DNA from: Candidatus Ornithospirochaeta stercorigallinarum
GTDB taxonomy: Bacteria > Spirochaetota > Spirochaetia > Sphaerochaetales > Sphaerochaetaceae
Reading direction: 5' to 3'
Assembly: GCA_018711525.1 (NCBI GenBank)
Contig: DVIF01000084.1
Location: forward strand, 1-44,075
Length of the DNA stretch: 44,075 nt
Below the pieces are notes generated by a model, which saw only the letters and a list, made by a program, of their open reading frames with translations, ran no database searches and was not told the DNA's origin. Positions 17,240 to 26,600 of this stretch are shown in pieces. The position numbers were made by a program, and so were the translations under genes. Position 1 is the first letter of the stretch. Every line of letters begins with the position of its first letter.

Positions 17240-18303
17240 TTCATCATCTCCCTGATCTTTTCTCCCATCTCCTTTGTTCCGATATGGCCTTCTCCATCCC
17301 TTGCGATATCGAAAGTACGCCATCCTGCATTGATGACATCTTCAACCGCATTCTCTATCGCCTCAGCCTCAGCATCCATATCGAAGCTGTAGCGGAGCAT
17401 GGAAGCTGCAGAGAGTATCGTGGCTATCGGATTTGCGATATCCTTTCCTGCGATATCAGGGGCGGAGCCGTGGATGGGCTCGTACATACCCCTCCTTCCA
17501 CTTCCAAGGGATGCGGATGAGAGCATTCCTATGCTGCCTGTGATCATGCTTGCCTCGTCCGAGAGGATGTCTCCGAACATATTCTCGGTGACTATGACAT
17601 CGAACTGCATAGGATTCCTTACAAGCTGCATTGCAGCATTGTCCACATACATATGGTTGAGCTCCACTTCCGGGTAGTCCTTTGCGACCTCTGTGACGAC
17701 CTTCCTCCAGAGTCTGGATGTCTCCAGGACGTTGGCCTTATCGACACTTGTGACCTTCCTTCTCCTCTTCATTGCTGCATCGAAGGCCTTACGTGCGATC
17801 CTGTCGATCTCCTCGACGGAATACTTCATAAGGTCAGAGGCCCATGAGGAGTCCGAGGCAAGTGTCTTCTCTCCGAAATAGATGCCACCTGTGAGCTCAC
17901 GGACGATCATAATGTCGATTCCATCCCCTATGATGCTGCTCTTAAGAGGAGATGCATCTTCAAGGGCCTTGTACATCAGGGCCGGACGGAGGTTGCAGAA
18001 AAGACCAAGTCCGCTTCTCAGTCCCAGGAGGGCCTTCTCTGGTCTGAGCTTTCCTTCCATCTTATCCCATTTGGGACCGCCGACAGCTCCAAGAAGGACA
18101 CTGTCCGCACTTCTGGCCCTCTCAAGGGTCTCATCTGTGAGAGGAACGCCATACTCATCTATCGAGGCTCCTCCTGCAAGAAGGTATTCGAACTCGAATT
18201 CATGCCCATAGAGAGAGGCCACCTTCTCAAGGGTCTGGACCGCCTCGTTTATGATATCCGGTCCGATACCGTCCCCTGCTATTACTGCAATATGCTTCTT
18301 CAT
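17236..18303 (-). CDS. leuB: 3-isopropylmalate dehydrogenase
   Basis: 355 residues. NAD-dependent oxidative decarboxylation of 3-isopropylmalate to 2-ketoisocaproate in leucine synthesis. Family marks are [13 protein letters not shown] at the N-terminus, [47 protein letters not shown] with the metal-binding aspartates, and [18 protein letters not shown] for the NAD site. Its start overlaps the leuD stop by one base (TGATG) and its stop overlaps ilvD. Confidence 0.97.
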   Translation of the reverse strand: MKKHIAVIAGDGIGPDIINEAVQTLEKVASLYGHEFEFEYLLAGGASIDEYGVPLTDETLERARSADSVLLGAVGGPKWDKMEGKLRPEKALLGLRSGLGLFCNLRPALMYKALEDASPLKSSIIGDGIDIMIVRELTGGIYFGEKTLASDSSWASDLMKYSVEEIDRIARKAFDAAMKRRRKVTSVDKANVLETSRLWRKVVTEVAKDYPEVELNHMYVDNAAMQLVRNPMQFDVIVTENMFGDILSDEASMITGSIGMLSSASLGSGRRGMYEPIHGSAPDIAGKDIANPIATILSAASMLRYSFDMDAEAEAIENAVEDVINAGWRTFDIARDGEGHIGTKEMGEKIREMMK

Positions 18304-18794
18304 CAGTAGTTCTCCTTCATGTACGCTGCAAGACCGCCTGCATTGATCAGATCCTGCATGAAAGGAGGGAACGGCTCTGCATGATATACCTTTCCCGTCG
18401 TCTCATCCGTGATCGTCCCGCTTGTGAAATCGACTTTGACCTCATCCCCCGCATTGATCTCCCTGCTTGCATCCTCACACTCAAGGATCGGCAGTCCGAT
18501 GTTTATGGAATTACGGTAGAAGATACGGGCGAATGATGTAGCGATCACACAGCTTACTCCGCTTTCCTTTATGGCGATCGGAGCATGCTCGCGTGAGGAT
18601 CCGCAGCCGAAGTTCCTCCCTGCCACGATGATATCCCCATCTTTCACATTCTTGATGAAATCCTTGTCTATGTCCTCCATGCAGTGGGAGGCAAGCTCCC
18701 TGGGGTCGCTTGTGTTCAAATAACGGGCAGGGATGATTACATCCGTATCCACGTTATCATTATACTTGAAAACCTTACCCTCTCTTACCATCAT
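18303..18794 (-). CDS. leuD: 3-isopropylmalate dehydratase small subunit
   Basis: 163 residues, the short archaeal/clostridial form. It has [38 protein letters not shown] and [15 protein letters not shown]-like swivel-domain motifs. With LeuC it isomerises 2- to 3-isopropylmalate. The start was set at 18794 (ATG overlapping the leuC stop, GGAGG four bases upstream); the next codon is also ATG and is equally possible. The open frame extends 64 codons into leuC but that part is not homologous to the family. Confidence 0.95.
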   Translation of the reverse strand: MMVREGKVFKYNDNVDTDVIIPARYLNTSDPRELASHCMEDIDKDFIKNVKDGDIIVAGRNFGCGSSREHAPIAIKESGVSCVIATSFARIFYRNSINIGLPILECEDASREINAGDEVKVDFTSGTITDETTGKVYHAEPFPPFMQDLINAGGLAAYMKENY

Positions 18795-20056
18795 CTGACC
18801 TCCTCGAGACTGGATGGATCCGTGATATAACCTGTAACAGCACTTGCCGCAGCCGCATAAGGGCTGGCAAGGTAGACCTCGCTCTTTATATGCCCCATCC
18901 TGCCGACGAAGTTGCGGTTTGTCGTGCTGATACATCTTTCCCCTTCTGCAAGGATACCCATATAACCGCCAAGGCAGGGTCCGCATGTAGGTGTAGAGAC
19001 CACAGCTCCCGCTTCAATGAAGATATCGAAAAGACCTTCATCCATTGCCTCCTTCCATATCTTCTGAGTTGCCGGGATTATGATGCACCTTACATCCGGG
19101 GATACCTTCCTTCCCTTGAGGACCTCCGCTGCGGCCCTCATGTCGCTGATTCTTCCATTCGTGCAGCTTCCGATTACGACCTGGTCGATCTTTATGGAGG
19201 ATGAATCCTTTACAAGATGTGTGTTCTCAGGAAGATGAGGATAGCTTACTGTAAGGTCGATCTGCGATAAATCAAGTTCTATCACCTCGGAATACTCTGC
19301 ATCCTCATCGGCTGTGAATATCTTAGGCTCTCTAGCCCCAGAGGCTCTCAGATATTCAAGAGTCTTCTCATCCACTGGGAATATTCCAGTCTTTCCACCT
19401 GCCTCGATGGCCATGTTGGAGATTGTGAACCTGTCGTCCATGCTGAGCTCTGCAACCCCTGGTCCTGTGAATTCAAGACTCTTATAAAGTGCACCGTCGA
19501 CACCGATCTTTCCAATCAGGTGCAGGATGACATCCTTTCCTGTGACATATCTCCTGAGCCTGCCTGTAAGATTGACCTTGATCGTCTCAGGGACTTTGAA
19601 CCAGGCCTTTCCTGTTGCCATTCCACATGCCATATCGGTCGAACCGACACCGGCGGAGAAAGCTCCAAGCGCACCATATGTACATGTATGGCTGTCGGCT
19701 CCGATAACGACATCCCCTGCTGTCACAAGCCCTTTCTCCGGGAGGAGGGCATGCTCTATACCCATTCTTCCGACTTCAAAATAATTCTTTATCTCTTCAG
19801 ATTTTGCAAAAGCTCTTACACAGGCACACTGCTCTGCCGCCTTGATATCCTTATTAGGAACGAAATGGTCTGGCACAAGTGCTACCTTGGTCTTATCGAA
19901 TACATGTTCCTTGCCGAACTTCGGGAACTCCCTTATGGCGACTGGACTTGTGATGTCATTGCCAAGGACCATATCAAGGTCCGCCATTATAAGCTGTCCT
20001 GGATGCACGGAATCCAGATGTGCTCCGTGCGCCAGGATCTTTTCAGTCATGTTCAT
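18791..20056 (-). CDS. leuC: 3-isopropylmalate dehydratase large subunit
   Basis: 421 residues, aconitase-superfamily [4Fe-4S] dehydratase, the short HACN/LeuC-2 type that pairs with a ~163-residue small subunit. Motifs: [33 protein letters not shown] and [13 protein letters not shown] supply the three cluster cysteines. The start overlaps the leuA stop (TAATG). This type can act on isopropylmalate, homoaconitate or citramalate-derived substrates. The operon setting with leuA, leuB and leuD makes leucine synthesis by far the most likely role. Confidence 0.95.
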   Translation of the reverse strand: MNMTEKILAHGAHLDSVHPGQLIMADLDMVLGNDITSPVAIREFPKFGKEHVFDKTKVALVPDHFVPNKDIKAAEQCACVRAFAKSEEIKNYFEVGRMGIEHALLPEKGLVTAGDVVIGADSHTCTYGALGAFSAGVGSTDMACGMATGKAWFKVPETIKVNLTGRLRRYVTGKDVILHLIGKIGVDGALYKSLEFTGPGVAELSMDDRFTISNMAIEAGGKTGIFPVDEKTLEYLRASGAREPKIFTADEDAEYSEVIELDLSQIDLTVSYPHLPENTHLVKDSSSIKIDQVVIGSCTNGRISDMRAAAEVLKGRKVSPDVRCIIIPATQKIWKEAMDEGLFDIFIEAGAVVSTPTCGPCLGGYMGILAEGERCISTTNRNFVGRMGHIKSEVYLASPYAAAASAVTGYITDPSSLEEVR

Positions 20057-21660
20057 TATTCTTCCACCCCGCTTTTATCTGTATGGCCCATGAGCATATC
20101 GTTCTCAAAACTCATCTGAACTGCACTCTGGCTCGTTCCGATGGCTTTCGAATTCTCACTGAGCATCTTGTTCACCGCATTCAAACACGCAAGGATGCTT
20201 GCCTCGATTACGTCTGTGGAAACACCCCTGCCCCTGTAGACTCCGCTCTGGTCGGAAATCTTCACAAAGACCTCTCCAAGGGCATCCCTGTCCTCGGTTA
20301 CAGCTGTAAGCTGGTACTCCTCAAGGCTGAAAGGATGCTTGATGATCTTCTCAACACATCTGAGGGAGGCATATACAGGACCCGTTCCGCTTGCAACCTC
20401 CTGATAGATCTTCTCATTGTTCTTCTTCAGTGAGATGCATGCAGTGCTTGTCATCCTGTTTCCGCTGTTGACGACGAATGAATCGAGCGCCCATGTCTGG
20501 GTCTCAGGATTCTCAAGGGCCTCAACAAGGGCGATGAGGTCACGGTCGGTGATGTTCTTCTTCCTGTCGCAGGTCTTCTTGAACTCTGAGAAAAGGGCAT
20601 CCTCCCTCTCTTTGGTAAGATTGTATCCGAGCTCCTGCATCTTCTTGGAGAAGGCATGCTGCCCGGAGTGCTTTCCAAGTACGAGGTTCGTCTTGACAAC
20701 GCCAACCGACTCAGGTGTCATTATCTCATATGTAAGGCTGTTGGCCATCATCCCATGCTGGTGGATTCCCGACTCATGGGCGAAGGCATTATCCCCGACG
20801 ATGGCTTTAGATGGGTTGATCTTCACACCTGTAGTACTGGAAAGAAGGCGTGCGGACCTTGCAATCTCCTCGGTCACGATTCCTGTGTAGAAACCGAATT
20901 TGTCCCCTCTTGTCTTGATAGCCATGACGATCTCTTCAAGAGCTGCGTTGCCCGCTCTCTCTCCGATTCCACAGACGGTGCACTCGACCTGTCTGGCTCC
21001 AGCCTCGATTCCAGCAAGGGTGTTGGCAACGGCAAGTCCGAGATCGTTGTGGTTGTGCATGCTTATGATCGCCTTGTCTATGTTCTTGACATGCTTCTTG
21101 ACATAGTCGACCATCGCGGCAATCTCTGTCGGAGTCGCATAGCCGACTGTATCTGGAAGGTTTACAGTCGTAGCTCCGCACTCGATTGCTGTCTCCACTG
21201 CAAGTGCAAGGTATTCCAGATCGGTTCTGCTTGCATCCTCGCAGCTGAACTCTATGTCGTCACAAAGGCTCTTTGCGTATGTGACATTCTCCCTGATCCT
21301 CCTTATGGCCTCCTCCCTGCTCATCTTGAGCTTATATTCAAGATGAAGGTCGCTGGTAGCCAGAAAGACATGGATCCTCGGATGCTTTGCGTTCTTTACG
21401 GCATTCCATGCGGCATCTATATCCTTTTTAAGTGCACGTGCAAGGGATGCCACAACGGGCTTCTCGACGGCTGAGGCGATTGCCTCAACCGATTCGAAGT
21501 CACCGGGGGATGAGATGGCAAAGCCCGCTTCGATAATATCTACGCCCAGTCTCTCGAGCTGGCGTGCCATCCTGATTTTCTCTTCCAGGTTCATACTATA
21601 GCCCGGAGCCTGTTCTCCATCACGGAGAGTGGTGTCGAATATGTAAATCCTCTCTGCCAT
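20056..21660 (-). CDS. leuA: 2-isopropylmalate synthase
   Basis: 534 residues. It condenses acetyl-CoA with 2-ketoisovalerate, the committed step to leucine. The TIM-barrel part has [16 protein letters not shown] (metal and catalytic Asp/Arg), [12 protein letters not shown], and [16 protein letters not shown] with the metal-binding HNH. It also has [13 protein letters not shown] and [10 protein letters not shown]. The C-terminal ~130 residues (after about 400) fit the LeuA allosteric domain that binds leucine for feedback inhibition. Citramalate synthase (CimA) is the main alternative, but the TIM-barrel motifs and the leuCDB neighbours favour LeuA. It lies 19 bases after ilvC. Confidence 0.95.
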   Translation of the reverse strand: MAERIYIFDTTLRDGEQAPGYSMNLEEKIRMARQLERLGVDIIEAGFAISSPGDFESVEAIASAVEKPVVASLARALKKDIDAAWNAVKNAKHPRIHVFLATSDLHLEYKLKMSREEAIRRIRENVTYAKSLCDDIEFSCEDASRTDLEYLALAVETAIECGATTVNLPDTVGYATPTEIAAMVDYVKKHVKNIDKAIISMHNHNDLGLAVANTLAGIEAGARQVECTVCGIGERAGNAALEEIVMAIKTRGDKFGFYTGIVTEEIARSARLLSSTTGVKINPSKAIVGDNAFAHESGIHQHGMMANSLTYEIMTPESVGVVKTNLVLGKHSGQHAFSKKMQELGYNLTKEREDALFSEFKKTCDRKKNITDRDLIALVEALENPETQTWALDSFVVNSGNRMTSTACISLKKNNEKIYQEVASGTGPVYASLRCVEKIIKHPFSLEEYQLTAVTEDRDALGEVFVKISDQSGVYRGRGVSTDVIEASILACLNAVNKMLSENSKAIGTSQSAVQMSFENDMLMGHTDKSGVEE

Positions 21661-21679
21661 CTGCGTCCTCCAAAAGTTC

Positions 21680-23216
<1,537 letters not shown>

Positions 23217-23232
23217 CCCCTTCTCCTCCTTC

Positions 23233-23275
23233 AAAATAAAAAAAATCAGCCCATGGAATTAATACTTCCACGGGC
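23233..23275 (-). terminator. Attenuator terminator in the ilv/leu leader
   Basis: On the minus strand GCCCGTGGAA (23275-23266) pairs with TTCCATGGGC (23258-23249) through a 10-bp stem with one G-U pair and a 7-base loop. TGA and eight T follow. It sits before the ilvN ribosome binding site, so it would stop transcription before the operon. Confidence 0.85.
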
Positions 23276-23311
23276 CTATGCAAAACATATACTGCAACCG
23301 TGGTTCAGTAT
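23268..23311 (-). promoter_or_regulatory. Antiterminator and pause hairpin segments of the ilv/leu attenuator
   Basis: CCACGG (23303-23298, minus strand) can pair with CCGTGG (23273-23268), which is also the 5' arm of the terminator, so the two structures exclude each other. The same CCACGG can instead be enclosed in a hairpin formed by ATACTG (23311-23306) and CAGTAT (23294-23289), which overlaps the leader stop codon. This is the classic 1:2 / 2:3 / 3:4 arrangement. Confidence 0.7.
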
Positions 23312-23376
23312 GTAATGAGTAGGACTAGAACTAGAAGAGAAGAAAGAGATAATATAGTATTCTTAATAGATGTCAT
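23305..23376 (-). CDS. ilv/leu operon leader peptide (attenuation)
   Basis: A 23-codon ORF with a strong ribosome binding site (AGGAGGGG, seven bases before the ATG). Twelve of its 23 residues are branched-chain: 7 Leu, 2 Val and 3 Ile, clustered as LSSLLVLVLLI near the end, with three CTA leucine codons. The stop codon falls inside the first leader hairpin. A ribosome stalled for lack of charged tRNA-Leu, -Val or -Ile would let the antiterminator form; one that finishes would favour the terminator. This is inferred from position, composition and structure, and matches the ilv/leu leader logic known from enterobacteria. Confidence 0.85.
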   Translation of the reverse strand: MTSIKNTILSLSSLLVLVLLITY

Positions 23377-23421
23377 ATTATTTCCCCTCCTCCCTAAAAT
23401 GATATTCTTGTTTATGCTCTC

Positions 23422-23451
23422 CTTTTACTCCAAAGGATATTTTCTTGTCAA
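23422..23451 (-). promoter_or_regulatory. Promoter of the ilv/leu operon
   Basis: A perfect TTGACA (minus strand, 23451-23446), an 18-base spacer and TAAAAG (23427-23422) precede the leader peptide ORF by about 45 bases. The -10 match is imperfect. Confidence 0.55.
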
Positions 23452-23946
23452 TCTGAAATAATCACTTTTTTATTCAACTTTTGCAAAATAATGATTATTC
23501 AAGGAATATTTATGCAGAATCAATCATTTTTCACACTTATTTCCAGTCTTTTTCCTCATTTTCAGCTCTGACATACCGCTGGTTGCGGCTTGTAGGCTTG
23601 TTTAGAATCGTCATCTTCAGCCCCCCTTTCCAAGCAAGGGAACAAGGTACCTGGAACGGAAACTCTTTTTATCTGAAAGATCCAGAAAATCCATTATCTC
23701 AATTACACTGCGAGGCGTAGCGGTACAAAAGAGGATTATATTACTTTCTGTTTCTGTAACTTGGGGAACTACTTTTCCAGATTATATTCTATCTGTAAGA
23801 GGGATATAAAATCAAAAATGGAAAGAGCTATCAGAGAAAAAGAAATAAAGCAAAGAAAAAGACCTGAGAAAGTACCCTATTTGATAGGGGTATTGAAAGG
23901 GGATTGAAAAAGAGAATGGCCTCCAGATCTAGAGGACGTTGATAGG
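23452..23946. other. Gene-poor stretch between the ilv/leu promoter and a small membrane protein gene
   Basis: About 500 bases without a convincing gene. A 79-codon open frame at 23481-23720 has no ribosome binding site and no family resemblance. The palindrome AATAATGATTATT lies near 23487-23499 and a small CCCTAT/ATAGGG hairpin at 23875-23889. I see no tRNA or insertion sequence. The region may be decayed accessory DNA. Confidence 0.5.
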
Positions 23947-24474
23947 TTATAAATCGGCTTCTGAAAAGGCAAAAGGAACTATTCTAAGCTCTATTTCATA
24001 GCCTTTGCTATATTCTATAGTTCCGCTTGTTGTATCAAATTCAACGTTTTCAAATTCAACGTTTTCAAATTCAACGTTTTCTATTCCATCTTGGATAGCT
24101 GTTGATAGTTCATCACCTCTCTTGAATTCGATTGTTTTTGATTCTTTTTTGTCGTTTGGATATGTCACAGAATATGATACCTTTATTCTGTTTGTGTCGG
24201 CTGGTATTTTCTGAGGGTTGAATATAAAAATCAACTTATTCCCTGCTGTTTTATTAATGCTTTTCTTTTTACCTTTGGTCTTGTAAATCAAGGACACGAT
24301 ATAGACACCAAGAACACCACTCAGCACATAAACAGCAGTAATGATAATAGCAGCAAAAGATGCATTAGTAATCATACCCTGGTGGATTAAAGCAGAAACA
24401 ATATTACGTGATATTGTTTGACCTATCACACCCAAAAAGCAGAATGCCAATACTTGAAATACTATTTTCCACAT
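23947..24474 (-). CDS. Small two-helix membrane protein with ENVEF repeats
   Basis: 175 residues. Two hydrophobic helices (about 4-22 and 40-64) are followed by a roughly 110-residue soluble domain that looks beta-rich (KLIFIFNPQKI, RIKVSYSVTYPNDKKESKTI). Near residue 133 a five-residue unit, ENVEF, is repeated three times in perfect tandem. I do not recognise a family. Base composition is more AT-rich than the flanking operons, in keeping with an accessory gene. It is transcribed in the same direction as the regulator gene upstream (start 24763). Confidence 0.55.
   Translation of the reverse strand: MWKIVFQVLAFCFLGVIGQTISRNIVSALIHQGMITNASFAAIIITAVYVLSGVLGVYIVSLIYKTKGKKKSINKTAGNKLIFIFNPQKIPADTNRIKVSYSVTYPNDKKESKTIEFKRGDELSTAIQDGIENVEFENVEFENVEFDTTSGTIEYSKGYEIELRIVPFAFSEADL
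24036..24080 (-). repeat. Three tandem copies of a 15-bp unit inside a coding region
   Basis: CAAATTCAACGTTTT occurs three times without a mismatch at 24036-24050, 24051-24065 and 24066-24080. It encodes ENVEF repeats in frame. Copy number changes would keep the frame. Confidence 0.95.
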
Positions 24475-24508
24475 ATCAAAGCCCTTAACAATAGAGCCAT
24501 CACAAGAT

Positions 24509-24554
24509 AGCTTTACTAGTATAGCTTGATTCTATGCTATAAGCATAGAGTCAA
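24509..24554. repeat. Two adjacent inverted repeats between the membrane protein and regulator genes
   Basis: AGCTTTACTAGTATAGCT (24509-24526) is a near-perfect 18-bp palindrome. Directly next to it TTGATTCTATGC (24526-24537) and GCATAGAGTCAA (24543-24554) form a 12-bp stem with one G-U pair and a 5-base loop. The second overlaps the stop codon of the regulator gene and may end its transcription, although no U run follows. Confidence 0.6.
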
Positions 24555-24763
24555 TTTGAACTTTTTTCGATTTTCTCCCTTAAGGCCTCCTTGATGACAC
24601 ATTGCCGACTCTTTCCCGCTGCTACCTCTCTATCAAGATAGCCTATTATATCGCTATCTGTAGATTTCATTAAATTCAGGCCTATAAATACTTTATTTCT
24701 TTTCTCCCATAGACTACGCTTTTCTTTATCTAGACCTTTTCTTCTTTCTTTCTCTTCTTCCAT
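24551..24763 (-). CDS. Small ribbon-helix-helix-like DNA-binding protein
   Basis: 70 residues. A very basic N-terminal arm (MEEEKERRKGLDKEKRSLWE) precedes a domain reading KVFIGLNLMKSTDSDIIGYL then KSRQCVIKEALREKI. The pattern 'beta strand, D-x-D-I-I-x-x-L, then S-R-Q-x-x-I-K-x-x-L-R' resembles small ribbon-helix-helix proteins common on plasmids and integrative elements. It is probably a repressor of itself and/or the divergent small gene, because three GGTTTAAC-type sites lie between the two. Family assignment is from pattern only. Confidence 0.6.
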   Translation of the reverse strand: MEEEKERRKGLDKEKRSLWEKRNKVFIGLNLMKSTDSDIIGYLDREVAAGKSRQCVIKEALREKIEKSSN

Positions 24764-24822
24764 TTTTTTTGCCGACCTTTACAAAAAATTTTATTACATA
24801 GTAATAATAGCAGAAAAAATGA

Positions 24823-24906
24823 GGTTTAACTACATTTTTTCTAAAAAGGTACTTGACAGTGGTTTAACCTACGCAGTATTGTGTAGTTGTAAATGGGTTA
24901 AACCCA
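24823..24906. promoter_or_regulatory. Divergent promoter region with three GGTTTAACC-type operator sites
   Basis: GGTTTAAC lies at 24823-24830, GGTTTAACC at 24861-24869, and its reverse complement GGTTAAACC within the palindrome TGGGTTAAACCCA at 24894-24906. A plus-strand promoter, TTGACA (24853-24858) with TATTGT 18 bases on (24877-24882), has the second site in its spacer. On the minus strand TATTAT, with a weak -35 overlapping the first site, could serve the regulator gene. Confidence 0.6.
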
Positions 24907-24934
24907 TACGAAAAATCTATTAAGGAGGCCAAAA

Positions 24935-25151
24935 ATGGCAAAGAAAACAACAGTTAAGAAGGAAGTGAAGAAAGTGGAAGTGATGGGAGCTGTCAAGGTA
25001 GCAGCTAGCAAAAAAAAATGTAGGACTTGCTCTTACCCTCAAAAGGAAGGGGAATAATGAATGGATTACTTGCAAAGTGTTTACAGTCTACTTCTCTATC
25101 GACAAGGGTATGAAGGGCAAGTGCGCGATTCAAGCTGTTTTGGTACTGTGA
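24935..25151 (+). pseudogene. Tiny lysine-rich gene whose frame changes at a run of nine A
   Basis: AAGGAGG lies six bases before the ATG at 24935. The initial frame gives 40 residues (MAKKTTVKKEVKKVEV...) and stops at 25057 after a short Cys-containing tail. At the A9 run (25010-25018) the +1 frame continues for 44 codons (VGLALTLKRKGNNEWITCKV and on, ending AIQAVLVL) to a TGA at 25149-25151. It has a more protein-like composition. With one A fewer the product would be 71 residues. It could be a broken gene, a sequencing error in the homopolymer, or a gene using polymerase slippage. No family recognised. Confidence 0.5.
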
Positions 25152-25180
25152 TTTTTTTTATTGCCTAAGGCATGCGTCTT

Positions 25181-25208
25181 TTGAATTAGCGTCAATGTCT
25201 ATTATTGT
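25181..25208 (+). promoter_or_regulatory. Candidate promoter upstream of the purine operon
   Basis: TTGAAT (25181-25186), a 16-base spacer and TATTGT (25203-25208) would give a roughly 190-base leader before purE. The match is moderate and other A/T-rich candidates exist nearer the gene. Confidence 0.3.
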
Positions 25209-25277
25209 TTTTTTGTTGCAATTTCAGCAATATTAATTCAGCAACTTGTTCTTTCAGAGAAGAAAAGCACAGAAAGT

Positions 25278-25316
25278 TGCAACATTTTAGTAAAATACAA
25301 CATTTCTGCAACATTT
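25278..25316 (+). repeat. Three CAACATTT repeats in the purE leader
   Basis: TGCAACATTT (25278-25287), TACAACATTT (25296-25305) and TGCAACATTT (25307-25316) lie about 90 bases before purE. They could be operator half-sites. No purine-riboswitch core was found. Confidence 0.45.
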
Positions 25317-25401
25317 TTGGTATTGTAATCTTCTTTCTCTTTTGTGTATGGTTAGGACTGTATTTGTTTTTCGTCCGATTTGTTATTTTGAGGAGAGAGC
25401 A

Positions 25402-25890
25402 TTGAAAAAAGTAGCAATCATAATGGGTAGCGCTTCAGATAAGGAAGTCGCATCGATTGCCGTTGAGACCCTGAAAGGTCTCTCCGTACCTTACACGGTA
25501 CGAGTTCTTAGTGCACACCGTACTCCGGATGAGGCAACAGCCTTTGCAAAATCACTTGAAGAGAATGATTATGCCGTAGCAATAACAATTGCAGGAAAGG
25601 CCGCACATCTGGGAGGCGTAATCGCCGCAAACACGACACTTCCCGTTGTCGGGATTCCTGTCAAAGGCTCTGACCTCGGAGGCATGGATGCCCTGCTTTC
25701 GACAGTTCAGATGCCGCCCGGGATTCCTGTTGCATCCATGGCCATAAACGGAGCAAAGAACGCAGCAATATTCGCAGCGGAGATCATCGCACTCACCGAT
25801 GATTCACTGAAAGAGAGAATCAAGAAAGAAAGAGATGCAATGAGGGAGAGCGTCCTCAAAGCAGACAGAGAGGTAGAGGGATTATTATGA
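25402..25890 (+). CDS. purE: N5-carboxyaminoimidazole ribonucleotide mutase / AIR carboxylase catalytic subunit
   Basis: 162 residues from a TTG start at 25402, chosen for GAGGAGAG just upstream and the family N-terminus KKVAIIMGSASDKE. It has LSAHRTPDEA, IAGKAAHLGGVIAANTTLPV and TVQMPPGIPVASMAI, as in other PurE proteins. It forms CAIR in step six of purine synthesis. No purK is present in the operon, so either PurK is elsewhere or this PurE works directly with AIR and CO2; sequence reading alone does not settle this. First gene of the purine operon; overlaps purC by ATGA. Confidence 0.95.
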   Translation: MKKVAIIMGSASDKEVASIAVETLKGLSVPYTVRVLSAHRTPDEATAFAKSLEENDYAVAITIAGKAAHLGGVIAANTTLPVVGIPVKGSDLGGMDALLSTVQMPPGIPVASMAINGAKNAAIFAAEIIALTDDSLKERIKKERDAMRESVLKADREVEGLL

Positions 25891-26600
25891 AGAAAGAACA
25901 GATGTATGAGGGAAAGGCCAAAAAGATCTTCTCCACCGAAAACGAGAACGAGTGCATCGTTTCCTACAAGGATGATGCAACTGCTTTCAATGGTCTTAAG
26001 AAAGGAACGATCAGAGGCAAGGGCGAGATAAACAACCGAATGACCAACTATCTTATGACAAAGCTCGAGAAGGAGGCAGGAATCCCTACACACCTTATAA
26101 AGGAGCTTTCAAACACCGATACACTTGTAAAGAAAGTGCATATCGTCCCACTCGAGGTGATTGTAAGGAATGTGATTGCAGGAAGCCTCTCAAAGCGTCT
26201 TGGTGCTCCAGAGGGAACTGAGCTTAAGTGCCCCGTCCTCGAATTCTGCTATAAGGATGATGAGCTCGGAGATCCGATGGTCAACGACTACCATATCCTT
26301 GCAATGGGATGGACAGATAAGAAGACGCTTGACCAGATAAAGGATTATGCATTCAGAATCAATGATTACCTTGTTAAGTTCTTCAAGGAAATCGGGATAG
26401 ATCTGATCGATTTCAAGCTCGAATTCGGAATCACGGCAGACGGCACTCTCGTTCTTGCAGATGAAATCAGTCCCGACACATGCCGCTTCTGGGATTCAAA
26501 AACAAAGGAAAAGCTCGACAAGGACCGCTTCAGAAGGGACCTTGGAGATGTGGAGGGCGCCTATCAGGAGATGATAAAGCGCGTTTTCTCCCATGAATGA
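25887..26600 (+). CDS. purC: SAICAR synthetase
   Basis: 237 residues. It ligates aspartate to CAIR with ATP. Motifs: MYEGKAKKIF at the N-terminus, DDATAFNGLKKGTI, HIVPLEVIVRNVIAGSLSKR, LEFCYKDDELGDPMVNDYH, DFKLEFG and LADEISPDTCRFWD. Start ATG overlaps the purE stop; the 3' end overlaps purF by 8 bases. Confidence 0.97.
   Translation: MKKEQMYEGKAKKIFSTENENECIVSYKDDATAFNGLKKGTIRGKGEINNRMTNYLMTKLEKEAGIPTHLIKELSNTDTLVKKVHIVPLEVIVRNVIAGSLSKRLGAPEGTELKCPVLEFCYKDDELGDPMVNDYHILAMGWTDKKTLDQIKDYAFRINDYLVKFFKEIGIDLIDFKLEFGITADGTLVLADEISPDTCRFWDSKTKEKLDKDRFRRDLGDVEGAYQEMIKRVFSHE

Noticed and set aside
18795-18986. Upstream extension of the leuD frame
   Set aside because: The extra 64 codons lie inside leuC, are not LeuD-like, and better start codons with a ribosome binding site exist at 18794/18791.
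20656-21474. 272-codon open frame antisense to leuA
   Set aside because: Shadow of leuA; the Cys-rich product has no recognisable domain and no ribosome binding site.
23217-23451. T-box riboswitch ahead of ilvN
   Set aside because: No T-box core sequence was seen; the Leu/Val/Ile-rich leader ORF and its hairpins explain the region better.
23481-23720. 79-codon ORF in the gene-poor region upstream of the ilv/leu promoter
   Set aside because: No ribosome binding site, atypical composition and no recognised domain.
23875-23889. CCCTAT/ATAGGG hairpin downstream of the small membrane protein gene as a terminator
   Set aside because: Only six base pairs and no U run on the minus strand; too weak to call.
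25152-25401. Purine riboswitch ahead of purE
   Set aside because: The conserved three-way junction sequences of the purine aptamer could not be found by eye.
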